Below are positions 50,621-63,100 of a stretch of 64,000 nucleotides of DNA, piece by piece. The stretch lies in the NCBI GenBank assembly GCA_013397865.1, contig VZTI01001051.1:202907-266906 (forward strand). The letters are read 5' to 3'. The first letter of the stretch is position 1; the number at the start of each line of letters is the position of its first letter. This stretch comes from Struthidea cinerea. Its lineage: Eukaryota > Chordata > Aves > Passeriformes > Corcoracidae. The notes beneath the pieces were generated by a model. It made no database searches. It saw only the letters and a list, made by a program, of their open reading frames with translations, and had not been told where the DNA came from. The translations under genes were made by a program, and so were the position numbers.

Positions 50621-52120
50621 AATGGAAGCAACACGTCTAACAGCCATTCCCAGAGAATCCACCTGAAAAAAACTACGCTGTAGAATATCTGGAGAAGACT
50701 GGGTTCTCACCCAAGCAGGTAAAACTCCCCAGTGCATAAGGCTGTTGTGTGAATCCTTTTGGAGAGAGGGAGGCAAGGAAGTAAGAGTGACAAAGGGAAG
50801 GTAAAGAGTCCTAGGTCTTTTTGGAAGCAGAGAAATTTTAGCTGAAATTTGGGGCACCTGGCAATTTTATTTACTTGTCTGATTTATTAATATCCTGAAA
50901 TGTACTGCAGGAGATTTGCAGAACTTTACACGTGTCCTCTCAGCTAACCAAGAGTTCTTTCAGTGGTCAGTAATTACTTTCTTTTGATCTTCATTTAAAG
51001 CCCTACCCCCGGTAAATTTAATTTTTTTTCTCTGAAAGAGTTTCAGGAGTAACACTCAAAAATTTGTTCTTAAAATACACCTAAAGAAATTGGTGAACAA
51101 CCTGCTTTGAAAAAGTATCTGAAATAGGGTAGCAATCCTTCCCATTCTCTCAGTGGCCTGAATATATTACAGAGCCAGTTAGGTGCTTGTGAAATACAGA
51201 GTTATCTTGAACCTCTTTGGCTTTCCAAATCTTTTAACTGCATTTATCTGCCATATATAACTAATTCTGAGATGCTGGATACCACATAGATTTGGTTTTA
51301 CGTATCAAAACCTCCTTTTCAGGCTATTTGTAAAGCCTCAGTGATGAAGCACTTTATCAAAGCATATGGAGTCACAAAGCTAAGAGGAATTTAGGTTTTA
51401 TTTTCCTATAGAAAGAAAGCAAACTGCCAAGAGGAATAGAAAACAAACAAGACTACCTGCAGTATACTCTGTACAAGATATTGCAAAAGGTCTGGTATTT
51501 TGATATGCTTTTTGTGTGATCTATGCCTTGATCTCAAATAACAAATCAATCTACTAAAGTAACAGATACCCTAAATTTGCATATCTGACTGAATATTCAT
51601 GTGACACGTATTTAAAAGGCATTCAGCTGCAAAGGCTTCACTGTGTGTCTCTGTAAAGGCTACCTAATACTTTGCATTTCTGTGAATGTTTCTGAGTTAA
51701 GCAGATAACACCTACTTCCAGCTTTCTCATTTGTCACAGTAGGAGCTGTGAGAAAAGCTTAAAAAAAGAAAAAAAATTCCCAGCAACCCACATGACCTGA
51801 AGCTGTTATATAAAGATTCCAAATCTAAACACTATGCTATTATCAATCCTCTAAGAAAAAAAAAATAGGTAATTTTTAATTATTATTATTTTATTGAAAA
51901 TGAGCTATTTCACTGTCAGTCCATCTAGAGTCTTTTACAGATTTTCTCTGGCACTTATTTAAAACAAGGCCAGAGTATCAAAGGCAAGCTGCCACAGATC
52001 AAACTCAGTAAAGCTGACACTGCATAACTAAAATGAAATCAGGGAACCATGTCTCAGAACACAGGCTATTGATACACACCATTATTAACTGGAGTTTGCA
52101 ACGTTTTTATATTTTCGTAG
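50621..52120. other. Anonymous non-coding DNA
   Basis: No gene is recognised. Low-complexity A-runs and an ATTATTATTATT patch lie near 51852-51895. Confidence 0.5.
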
Positions 52121-52200
52121 AGTTTCAGATCAGAAGGCATTATTTCACCTAATTTAGTCTCTTTTATATCACAGGCCCTTGTGGTTCATACTGCCAGAGT
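52121..52200 (-). mobile_element. Ancient CR1-type LINE 3' fragment
   Basis: The plus-strand text (TTTCAGATCAGAAGGCATTA, TTTAGTCTCTTTTATATCAC, AGGCC) aligns block by block with the reverse complement of an ancient sauropsid CR1 3' end. That end has the order AAGGCCAGAAGGGACCAT, then CTAGTCTGACCTCC, then ATAACACAGGCC in its consensus as I recall it. Many substitutions indicate great age, likely older than the CR1 copies at 22.8 and 26.1 kb. The element is oriented on the minus strand. Confidence 0.6.
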
Positions 52201-53560
52201 CAGGAGATATTAATTAGACTAAAGCATTTTTGTTCCTTGGAACACTGGGACAGCAGAGACCACAGAGATTTTGGTGTCATCAAGACATCTGTCTTGGCAG
52301 GAGGTTGGTCAGTCATATCTACGTAGATGATTTCAGCAGGTAAGCAGAGCCTGCAGAGGAGGTGCTGAACCTCGAAGTCATGTTCTATTTCGACCACACT
52401 TTTCAGAGAAATTTCTTTCTGATGCCAAAGTTGCTTTTGGCAAAATCTATTGGTTTCACATGACAGATTTACTTGTCCATGTTTCCTCTTCTGTGGAAAT
52501 CAGAGTACAGGGTTCCTGGACCAGTACCTTCCATGTGTTTGGCATATGGATAAGAATTATTCCTCCATCTTAGGAGACTGGGACTCCTTTTTGTGCAGCG
52601 AGGTATAGTCAAAGAGACTGTAAATACGTGAAAAGGCCAGATCAGGTACAATAATTTAAAAAAACCCTGTAGCTGCAGTAGTTCATCCCTTTCAATAAAC
52701 TGCTTCTACCTTTGGCCGATTTATCGTTCTTCAGCCAGAACAAATCCTCCATTCCACCCAGGTAAACTCCAGCATCCATATGGAAAAGACTTACCCAAGA
52801 AGATGACAGTGTTAAACTGTGATGCAGAAAACTGACAGTAATTCTTGTCTTTTATATGAAATGTCATAGGCATATGAGGAAGTCTGTCAACCTTCATCTT
52901 ATTAAAGCCCCAGACTGGAAAGGATGAAGAGTAAGACTCATCAATCCACAAATTCCAAGGCCAGAGGCAGCCGCCCTTTGGGGGAAATATAAAGCTGGGT
53001 TTTTTATACAAATCCAAATGCTAGCCAGCTCTCAAAAAGGTCCTAGCCGTGTTGGCTGTGAGAACCTACCTTTTCAGTTTAAATATATATATATGTACAT
53101 GTGAACAGAGGCATTTTCCTATTTTCAGCTGTGCTAAACATTCATTTATGAAGACTTCTGAATATTTTGACTTCTGTTCAAGCTGTAATTTTTGAAGTAT
53201 TAGGTGTTGTCTGTAATTTTCTTAGATTACAAGTATTTCACAAAGTGATTGATTGTTAGAGAATGATGAAAAAGACCATAGAAAAGATGCCTCTAGCTCA
53301 TTAATGTGTGACTGGACAAAATAAAATATTTTGTGTTTAAGACAAACAGCACTTTTTTTTTTCTGGAATACTCTGGACATTTTTACCAATTGGAAGCTTA
53401 GAGAACTAAAGATACCATTTTTATATCTGAGTTTCCTGCTGTTTTTTTTCCCTGAACTTGCCTAGTGCTTTTTTTGGACCTGTGTAAACGTACTGCCCAC
53501 AAAAATCTTTAAGTTAAGAAGTTATCTCACTTAACTAGGGTGTTGTTAAGAACCACTTCA
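52201..53560. other. Anonymous non-coding DNA
   Basis: No gene is recognised. Minus-strand frames at 52200-52397, 52469-52651 and 52721-53017 lack family motifs. A (TA)n patch lies at 53083-53094. Confidence 0.5.
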
Positions 53561-53564
53561 TTTT

Positions 53565-53835
53565 TTAGGTGACTTTTCTTCTTGCTAGTTTCATTTGATG
53601 CCTCTAGGTCTTAACCTGAAAGACACAGTCAGTAGTAGATCTCTCTTCACATTCTCTTTTCCTCTGTGTTTTATACACCTCAGCTACATTCCTTCCAGTC
53701 ATCTGGATAATTAACTCAAAATTACTTTATCTTCAAGAATTTCATTATATATGAGTAGTTCCACTAATTTATAGGGGATAATTGTCAGACTGATCTGCCT
53801 ATAATTCCCCACGGTTTTGTAAGTTGAATATATTA
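53565..53835 (-). mobile_element. Ancient CR1/L3-type LINE relic
   Basis: Read on the minus strand, 53825 to about 53740 encodes NYRQISLTIIP followed by an EILEDKVI stretch. This resembles the conserved NYRPISLT motif of non-LTR retrotransposon reverse transcriptases. Further along the same strand (about 53700 to 53570), GAGGTGTATAAAAC, GTGAAGAGAGATCT and CTAGAGGCATCAAATGAAAC resemble the 3' region of old CR1/L3-type LINEs. The order is right, but the distance between the two blocks is far too short, so most of the ORF has been deleted or two fragments are adjacent. Stops and frameshifts are present. Confidence 0.45.
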
Positions 53836-56800
53836 GGATGGTGTTGGCAGGACAAGGCTGTCTTCAGAAGGGTTTTAATTTTGCAAGATTTGTTAAAAAG
53901 TGTCATTAGTGGTTCATCAGTCTTCTAAGCTACTTTGTTTAAGGCTCTTGGCTAAAGATTTTCAAGCTGCTGGTTTGAAAATGCTTTCTTTTAGCAACAA
54001 GTAGTTCTTCCTGTCCTGCTCCTCAGCATCACCATCATGGATTTGCTCTTTTTCTATTCCAGCTGTAGAACAGAAGTGTCTGCTCAACACAGTCTTCTTT
54101 CAGAAATTCTACCAACTGCTTCAAACAGTTTATCTACACAAGCCTCAGAATTTTCTTTGTTTCCTTTGCTAGAAGATTGCTTTTCAGTGAAAAGATTCAG
54201 AGCAGTTTCTGAAAATAAGACCCTTTCAGGTCAAAGATCTAAAATGCAGGCATCTGAATTCCAAAGTCGCCTTTTACAAATGTGTGTTAGGAAACAGAGT
54301 GACTAAAATTTTGTACCTCAGGGGCAAGAGGCACGTGCTTTTAATTAGAATAGAAATTGCCATCTTGTTTTATACTCACATAAAATCAGAAACTTTTTTT
54401 TATATTCTGCAAAAGTTTTTCTGTACTGCGAGTGACTTGCTGTTAAGGAACTATTCACTGAAAATACATCCTCAAGAACAGATTAAATTTCAGCTAAAGA
54501 AGTACAGAGAAACAAATATTTTGTGCTGAAGTATTGCCATAGAAATACACCACTTCTCTTTGGTCTCCTAAAACATACACATAGGAGTTTTTGAACGCCT
54601 GGTGTAATTACACAACATTCTACGGTAAAAAAACCACCTTTATCCATCCACAAGATTCCTTAATTGGCCTAGGAGTCTTGGATGAAGGAATTATCTTGCA
54701 CAGTTGTTTGTAGCATTGCAAGGCATGTTTAGAGTTGATAGAGGTAGATGACACTATAATTGACAGTTTACTTTTCTTCTACATATTTTTTTAAGCTAGA
54801 AGATCAATTGGACATCTCCAGGCTTTGGAAGGGAGAAATAGATCTGTTTCTTCTTCCAATTATTTTTATTCTGCATGACATGCTGAAACCTGTCATAGCT
54901 AAGACCAGATTGTCCAGTTTTAATATGGTTCACTCTCTTTCATCAAAATAACTTCTATTACACTTTGTCAAAACAAATGACACTGCTAAGGTGATTGGAG
55001 GCATGTATCTCAGTTTATTGTGAGCCTGGAAAACTAAATGCAGAGAAATACCCAAGTAACTTATTCACCTCAAATTAATCATGCAAACAAAAGAGAGGAC
55101 GCTTCTGTGGGCAAACTAAAATTGCCTCTTCATGGAAGTCTTTCGAAAATGGTAGTGGTCCTTGGAACTGCAGAACAAAACCAGGCAGCCACCTGCAGTG
55201 TTGCTGCTGCTAGTTTTCTAGGTTTCAGATTGCAACCTGTCTGTGTTGGAGATAGAAGTGCTGAACTTAATGGCGTACAGGCGTGCGATGGTAGGATAAC
55301 GGAGTGCAAGCACGCATGAACTCGGGAAACAAGGTATGAAATCTTTTCCTGAAGTGGTAGCTTGCCCCTGTTTCCTTCATGATAGCCTACGGTTCTCTAA
55401 AATGTCTCCACTTTACTCATGCCCAGCAAGTAGGCAATTATTCATACTCTGACAATATACTTCTTTTCCTGGATTACCCAGTTGTAACTAACATGTATGC
55501 CCTTGGTCCAACACCGACCAGCAAATGAAGCTGAAAAACAGAGTTAATGATTTTGCCTTTCCAGAAAAAGAATGAAACACTTGATTTTCCTCTCTATACG
55601 CCAGTTTTTATACTTTTGAGGAGGAAAGATACACGTGATGGAGAGTCTGTGTGGGGAAGGTAAATTGTTCTGTAGACATAAACAGTGACTGCTTCCAAAG
55701 AATCCTTGTATGCGTGTGTGGATGTGCACCTGGGTGTGTGCACGTAGGGGTGAAGAGATATGAGCCTGAGAGGTTGATGGTAGGTGCGGGGATGTGTTGG
55801 GGGCTGTCTACAGGCTCCTTTTGTCAATAGGAATTGACAAAAATATAGAAGGGAAGAGGTGATTGATGTGGAAGGCGAACAGGAGCAGAGAGGAGACTGA
55901 AAGCAAGGGAAAGAGGGAAATTAATCCGATGGGAAAATATGCCAAGATAAATACCAGAGTAATATAAATTTAAAGAGGAAACGAATACTTTTAATCAAAA
56001 TGTAACAAAGCAAAAAATCAAGAAAAACTAAAAAGAAACCCCGACTCACCCAAGGAGACCTAAGAGTTGAAAAAATGTTTACTTAATGAAAGCTTGAGGC
56101 AAATATGTTTTCTCTGGTTTAAAATGTTAACCAGGAACAAATTAGTAAAAGAGAAAGAAGAAGTCTCATTTCCTAGTCTGCCTGAGGCAGCAAAGGGCCC
56201 AAAGCTTAAATGATGAAGGAACATTATTTAGCAGAAATTGGTGTTCAGAAGGAGCTATGATCCTTTGTATTGTGAGTGAATGCTATTGTCATGAAAGAAA
56301 GAAATATTTGTTCTGAGCTGGAAGATTGCACATCAGTAAGCACTTTTGGTCCCACTGCTCTTTGATTTCGTCTGCAGGGCCTCCTGTTATATCAAGGCAC
56401 AAGACATGCCTTTCTGGGATGTGCTGCTGTAAAGCAGAAAGCTGGAAGAAGCTGCAGTGGTTATGAATGATAGATGAAGGCCAGAGTAGAAAGATTAATT
56501 TTATTTTTTTTTTAATTTTTTTTTCATTTTGATTGCTTCTGATATTCATTATCCTTCACCAAGTCTGTCCTGGCAGCTTTAGATCATAAAGATAAGGACA
56601 CACTTGAAGACAGAGCACTAGCTTTAAGGGTCATAAGGCCCTAACGCTTCTGAAGTAGTCATGGAAGCCCACTGCCTTGTGAATGTGGAAATGTGCAAAC
56701 CTTCTTTGCAGCTATGAACAGTTGCATGAGGAAGGTGGGAAAGCATTCTGCATTGTTATGGAACCAACTTTCTTTCAAATCGGTATTGTTTTTGACTGGC

Positions 56801-57509
56801 AGTTACAAACTTGCATTTGTACATATGTGGCAGAACACAAGGGTCTGTAAATCTTCAAAAAACTTTAGTACCGGGAGAAGCTAAGGAACAGGTATAGATT
56901 CACTATTGCCTGACCTCCAGAGAGCGGAACACGACTTCACCTTGGTAAACACTATTCCAGGCTGTCAGCTTTCTGCATATTCAACACCAGCAGAACAGTC
57001 CAATGCAATTTCATTTTTGCTTTCAGAGTTTCTCCTTTCAGCACCTGTGCTTTTGCTCTAATGGGAAAGAATGCATCAATTAACTGGAACAGGTTCTGTC
57101 CTTTGCTTTAGCCTCACTATTTTTTTTACACTCAGTTATTTACTTAGACTCTTTAGCAATGCAAGTGTACACTCCTTTTCTGCGCCTGTTTCCGATTTGT
57201 TTATTTCCAATGAAAGCAGATGCACGTTCGAACCACAGTTTTGGGTAATTTAGCGTGTGCCAAATTACAGTGATATCTCCAGTGCTTTGTACAACATTAC
57301 AGCAATGCAAAAATGGTTGATTACTTCCTGTTGTCTTAGCAAACACCAGAGTAATTATTACAGTAATGCATATTGTTACCTTGATGTTGTTTACACCCAA
57401 GTATTTTTCATCCAATAGCAAAGTCAGCTAAATGGCTGTAAACTTCAGCCCTGAGTCAATACTGTATCCAGCAACAAAATGCAAAATGGAAAAAATAAAA
57501 AAAAGAAAG
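53836..57509. other. Anonymous non-coding DNA
   Basis: No real gene is found. Frames at 54037-54306, 55038-55319 and 56289-56549 carry no recognisable domain. A TG-rich patch (55705-55745) and T-rich runs (56500-56525) are low-complexity. Confidence 0.55.
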
Positions 57510-57619
57510 AAGGAAATGCAGGCTATGCACTGACAAAAGGCAAAGAATACATTGAACAGAAAGTAAGGAAATGCAGGCTATGCACTGACAAAAGGCAAAG
57601 AATACATTGAACAGAAAGT
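57510..57619 (+). repeat. Perfect 55-bp tandem duplication
   Basis: Two adjacent 55-base units (57510-57564 and 57565-57619) are identical at every base, each starting AAGGAAATGCAGGC and ending GAACAGAAAGT. The next bases (AAAGTAA) only briefly resemble the unit start, so there are two copies. Complete identity suggests a recent duplication, an allelic length polymorphism or an assembly duplication. The minus-strand frame at 57456-57836 repeats a short peptide only because of this. Confidence 0.97.
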
Positions 57620-58832
57620 AAAGTAATAAATTAACGCTTCTGTTTCTCTGCCTCAGTATCACAGAAAGCTGTATACAGATTATATAGAGGACAGCATAAC
57701 ATGCTACTGATTTGTTGCAGCTGCTTCTCTGTTTTCTGACAGAATGTAGCCCACTCCAATTTTGTGCTCTATTTTCACTTCTCTTTTGTACAACTCTAAA
57801 CATCAACATTACACTCTTTATTAACATTTCTGTCAAATATCTACCCTTTTCAAAAAAATTACAGCAATTCCAAACTATAATTCATCTTAAAAAAAGAAAG
57901 GAAACCTGTGTACTCTGGGAATATAAAATTGCTTTTTCTTATTAAGCTATTCAGGTGTCAGTGCAATTGTTATCAGTGGAACAGCACTCATTACAGATTT
58001 TGGTTGATACGCAAAAGGGTGTTACAAATGTGAATATAGCTATAGGATTTTTTTCATTTTCAGAGTGCAGACACATTGAAATATGCATATAAATAGTTCC
58101 TTGGTTTAAATTTTCTTTTCAAAGCCATGATCTTTACAGAAATTCTTTGATGTCCTGGAGATTTAGGTTTGCCTGGGTCAATGGGCACCCAGATGTTCTG
58201 AGGCTTACCTCTGCATTTAAAAACCTGCTGTGTTTAAAACCTCTGGGTTTGAAAAACTTAGCTGAGAACTTTGGCAAAATCTGGGAAGTTTTCACCTTTC
58301 CTCTCAGGTTCCTAAGCAAAATCAGAAAAATATTAATTTTCATTATGAAAAGCTGTATTTCAGACACATGCAAATAACATTAACTCACAGTCTAACTACC
58401 TTCTTTAGCTTTTGTTTGGTTTAAGACTGAGATTGGGTTTTGTTGGATGCCACTAGGGTAATTACTGCATTTTTAGAGATCATTACATTAGTATGCTTTG
58501 ATATTTGCTATCCAAAATAAAATGGTCATTAACAAGAGGTCAGGTTAAGGAAAACACAGAGAAACATTGGCTTATAATACATGAGCATAGACAACTCAGT
58601 TACTAAGATTTAGCCAGGTTTGCATGTTAGCTGTCTGAGATGATCCGATTTAATCTCTATATTTAAGACTAAAATTAATATTCTACTTCCTACCAGCAGT
58701 CACAGGTGGCAGTCACAGAACAGAACCTTAGGAATGTACTTTTTTTCACAGTACCATAATTCAAAGGTTATTTTGCAAGATTTCATTTTGATTTAAATTT
58801 TCTTCATCTGTTTTTTCATTTTCTTTTCCCCA
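57620..58832. other. Anonymous AT-rich non-coding DNA
   Basis: No gene is recognised. Overlapping frames on both strands at 58134-58377 have no motif. Confidence 0.5.
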
Positions 58833-58983
58833 GAGCTCGTGTGTCTGAACTATGTGGGAAAGCACTTTGAAAGCTACAAGACCAGGAAAATAAAAATCAA
58901 AGATAAAGGAATGATAGGAGTCTTAGTATCCCTTGCTATAGAAGGGAAAGAGAAAACAGAGGAAGAAAGTGGGATTTTTAAAG
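58833..58983 (+). other. Candidate exon, unknown product
   Basis: A pyrimidine tract ending CTTTTCCCCAG (to 58832) is a good splice acceptor, and AAAG followed by GTGTGT at 58984 is a weak donor. One frame stays open through the segment. It would encode about 49 mostly charged residues, including a KTRKIKIKDKG stretch and a GKEKTEEESG stretch. I do not recognise the family. Low stop density over 150 bases in purine-rich DNA is not unusual, so a chance open stretch is more likely than a real exon. Confidence 0.15.
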
Positions 58984-59387
58984 GTGTGTTTTTATTTACA
59001 TTTTGGTGAGACAGTAGCAGAAATGTGATTCCTGTAATCATTAACCTGATTTAATATAAATTCTACTCCTTGAAACCTATCCTTTTAAAAGCAGGAAATT
59101 AATTCAGAGACTTAAGATATGTAATTCTGATGAGGTTCAGCATTGATTTTTAAGGATTAACAACGGTGGCATAAAATCAGGTAGCACTTAGAACTCAAAC
59201 TTTAAATCTTGGTTTGATTGTACCTCATTTTATTAAATGGCCAGACAATAATTATAGTCTAGGACTGTCACCATCAAAACTATGGTCAGGAGCAGTGTGC
59301 TTAGGCTGGACTTTGTTCTTGTGAAATGGACGTATGGATGCACATAATTAATCCCTAAAAATATTTCTCTCTTTTTTTAACAGCCGC
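58984..59387. other. Anonymous non-coding DNA up to the gap
   Basis: Nothing is recognised before the C run at the gap edge. Confidence 0.5.
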
Positions 59388-59574
59388 CCCCCCCCCCNNN
59401 NNNNNNNNNNNNNNNNNNNNNNNNNNNNNNNNNNNNNNNNNNNNNNNNNNNNNNNNNNNNNNNNNNNNNNNNNNNNNNNNNNNNNNNNNNNNNNNNNNNN
59501 NNNNNNNNNNNNNNNNNNNNNNNNCCCCCCTTTTTGTTTGTTTGTTTGTTTGGTTTGGTTTGGGGTTTTTTGAG
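59387..59574. other. Assembly gap with C-run edges and TTTG/GGTTT repeat
   Basis: A C11 run leads into 127 Ns (59398-59524), followed by CCCCCC, a T run, (TTTG)n and GGTTTGG-type units. The C runs on both edges mean the missing sequence is probably C-rich, hence G-rich on the minus strand. Such DNA is hard to sequence. True gap length is unknown, and any frame across it is meaningless. Confidence 0.95.
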
Positions 59575-59824
59575 CATATTTTCTGGATAGTCCTCTATTT
59601 ACTAATTTTTTTCTGTATTCAGTTTCTTGTTCAAATTGATGTCTCTGATTTTATTGCTTGAGCATTTAGATCACTGAGCTTTATTCCTGGTGTTTCTAAT
59701 TTTGCATTTATAATCAGGCTCAGCTAACCAAACTCTTCCAAACTTTATGAAAACTTGTGAAAATCATTTATCAATTTTACATGGCAGAAGGTTTTGTACC
59801 AGTGTAGACCTTGATGCACGCTAG
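59575..59824. other. Spacer between gap and LTR
   Basis: AT-rich sequence with no recognised feature. Confidence 0.5.
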
Positions 59825-60189
59825 TGCCGGGATTGTGGGATTGGGATGACTGAGAGATGTCACAGAGATGATTTATTGCTGGATCAGTCTCATGTTTATT
59901 GAAGGCTGAGACAGGAGAGATGCTGCAAACAGCATCTCTAATTACAGCAGCAATAGCAGAGGCAGCTGTACAGGTACGGATGCTGAGGCGGCAGCAGCCA
60001 GCTAGGAGCAGCAGCCCTAGCTTTTGCTACAAGGCCTGATATACTCTTTTAAGCCAATAAGCAAATGCCACAGAGCTTGCTGATACATTTGTACCAATCA
60101 TCACTGTACATGATTTTACCGCAATGCGCATTTTCTTAACCAATCACTGCGTTGTTATAAGGCCTGTCGTACAGGCTTATACTGTTACA
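59825..60189 (-). mobile_element. Solo LTR of an endogenous retrovirus
   Basis: Read on the minus strand, this ~365-bp element begins TGTAACAG (60189 downward) and can end in CCCGGCA at 59825, giving TG...CA termini. The U3-like half has three inverted CCAAT boxes (plus-strand CCAAT at 60054, 60094 and 60140), then a TATA-like TTAAAAG (60052 to 60046). Downstream is a GC-rich stretch with CAGC repeats, then two AATAAA signals (59900-59895 and 59877-59872). This is the normal LTR order at normal spacing. No gag, pol or env remnants adjoin it, so it is a solo LTR. A target-site duplication was sought but not found at these borders, which may be off by a few bases. Confidence 0.75.
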
Positions 60190-63100
60190 TCTTAACTTTC
60201 TAAGAAACTCTACTATAAGGTTTATTGCTAAACTCAAAATTCTTTACTCTTTTACTTTGCACTATTATTTCTTGCATAAAACATGTTTTTACTTGTTAAA
60301 AATACATTTGTACTTTTATAAAGCATACTTATTTCAAAACTAGAAAACTACAGTCTTGCTTTAAACTGCAAAAGCTCATTGCTCTAACTCAGGCAGCTTT
60401 TGTCAATGTCTCAGATCAAAACATATCCATTTCTATCTGTTCAAGCACAGTGCTGTTTATGTACTCTGTCAGCGCCTGCGAGTTCTCTGTAACTTCATTT
60501 CCCACATGTTAGTATATTTTTTTAATATGTAATGCAAGCCATCTATTAGCAAGCCAGTAGTAATATACACGTTCTGCATCACAGTGCTGTGTTTCTTTTC
60601 CAGACCCGTGAAAAACAGGACAACACAAAACAATCTTAGTCATTCCATTACAATAAGTGTGCTTCCTAAAATGCAAACCAAAGCTATTAAACCTCATAGT
60701 CTCCTTCCAAGGCTGACCTTGATGAACTTGTGTGCATTATGTGGTAGGGCTATTCAGCCTTCTCTCTTCCTGATGCCAAAATGTAGAGCAAATTAATTAT
60801 TAAAATCTCATTAATACATTTAATGCTATTGTTGGAAGTGGAAACCAACACATGGACAGGAAAATTTTAGTCCTGTCTGTAATGGAGGGGCTTAATTTTT
60901 AGTTGCTTTAGATGTGAAGAACACGGACTTAGAAAATTAGATATTGTTCATTTCTCATGTGCTGCTGAACCCTCAAGAAAAAATATAACCCAATGTGAAC
61001 CTTAGTTATGTTTATGTTTTCTTTTCCTCTTAATAAGGGTAGTTATCATTTCAGTGGAATGAACACATTGATTTTTTAAGGGATTCATCTTAGATAGTCA
61101 CCTACATATTGCTCAATAAAAATACATTTAAAAGAGTTGCTCACTAGCCAAGAAAAATTACCAAATGTGTGCATGCTTCTCCCTGCATTTGTGAAAATAA
61201 CTTTTCTATGTTGGTCAAAATGTCAAAACAAAGTATCAAATACTACAATGAAATGCAAGAAAACCACAATCAAATTTTTTGACATTTTTAAGCATTGGCA
61301 AGGAATTTCATTAACTGACTAACTAGAACCACACTGCATACTTTGACGAGCGGCATAATGTAATTGCATAATTGTCTTTGGTTCATCCTCTTTACTCAAA
61401 ATCAGAAGCAGCTTATCAAAGCTCAAAGTTACATATTGAACCAACTAAGGGTTTGTGTGTGATTTGTTCATTTACTGTCATTGGTGGTTTTTTCAGTATG
61501 AAGCAATATAAACACGGAGAAGGAAATTCTAGCTGGAATGCAGAGAGCATCAAGGAGAAGCTGGGCTGGTTTCAGAACGAGCTCCTTGGAATTTAGGCCC
61601 TTTGTTCTGGGAAGAGTAGAAAAGCTTGCAAATGCATTTTAGATGGTTATAAAAGAGTAATTTTCCATGCTACATTTAGAGCTCTGATGTTGTATGTCTT
61701 GCATAAATACTAGCCAGTCCCTTTACAGCACTGTGAAGCACTCTCATTCCTTAAAGGGTTTGAGGAACGGAATCTTACAGACACCACCAAAATAAGAGAA
61801 GCTTAAAAAAAATATTTCCACGCTTAGACAACTGTGGGGTGTCCACCTCACGGCAGAATACTGGCAATCCTGCTTTATCTGTGTTCTTGAAACATTGAGT
61901 CGACTTGGTTCCTCAAGTCCTTATCACATTTTTTGTGTATGTATTACACCAATCTTTTTATTAGGTATGCTCTATATTCTGGGGTCAGGATTGAAGGAAA
62001 TTATATGAGTAGGGCTTAGGATAGTAATGATGGAACAGACTTTCACGGTTGCTGCTGCTAAAACCTCCACGGTTTCCCAGCAAGGGTCTGCAATTCTGCT
62101 TGCAATTGTTTCCTCATGTGCAGCACACAGCAGGATCATAATCCTGGTTATAGCGATGGGAAATGGGACTGAAAGTGACTGACAAAGAGGAAGACCCCTT
62201 CTGCACTGAAGCAGCCTGATGTGCAATATTTTGTCTATTTAGAGTCATCCCTGTGGTCTGTACAAATGACATTATCTCCCAGGAGACCATTATCTGATGA
62301 TTGCACCCCGTCATGGGTGGCTCTGCGTGGCCTGAGTGCTTTTGGAATATATTATTTTTGTAACACCTGCTACATCCCTGTCTCCTGTTGGAAATTTAAT
62401 TCCTCTTTTGGCCTGATGCTTTGCTACATTTCCCACAGTCTGTTTTCCTCTGTTGCAAAGCCAGTTTGGTTTCCTGTGTTGTAGCTGTACAGGGCTACTG
62501 CTCCTATCAACCTTGTCTTTCTCATCATCTCTAGATCAGTCTTATCTGATGTGGTGTCATCTTTGCTGCTGGCATATAAATTACATTGTTGATTGTCTAG
62601 AGTTTCTCTGAACTGAGCTAAGGCTTTTTAAAGCGTGGGACCTGGCACTGACAACTTGCCATTCCTGGAATCCATGGCTGTCTTGTCTTGTATTAATTCA
62701 TCTTACAAAACCCACTGCTTCTGCGTTCAGCAGGGGTATGAGCTACTCTGTTAACATTCTCTACTGGTATTTCTTCATTGCATCTGTCAATATTTTGCTG
62801 AAGGCACTTGCTCTTAGGTACTTCTTCTTCCTACACAATTTTTTCATTTCTGTTTCCCCTCTCTGTCGTTGCTGGGGAACTGCCTATTTACATTTTATCG
62901 TGTGGGGCAAGTGGTTATATTTGTATCAAAATATAGCTGAGATGCAAATTGCTGTATTCAAACCAGAATTTTAAAGCCAGTGTATTTATATGTTTTTACA
63001 TATGCCATATACTTATAACAAAATCACAGGGCTGGATTTGCATATGACTTGCATTAAGCTTCCTATGTCTCCTGGAGGGTTTCCCACTACTTTATTAAAA

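Noticed and set aside
57456..57836. 126-codon minus-strand frame with an internal peptide repeat
   Set aside because: The repeat is the 55-bp tandem DNA duplication; the rest has no domain or start support.
59377..59577. Frame spanning the N gap
   Set aside because: It is made mostly of unknown bases.
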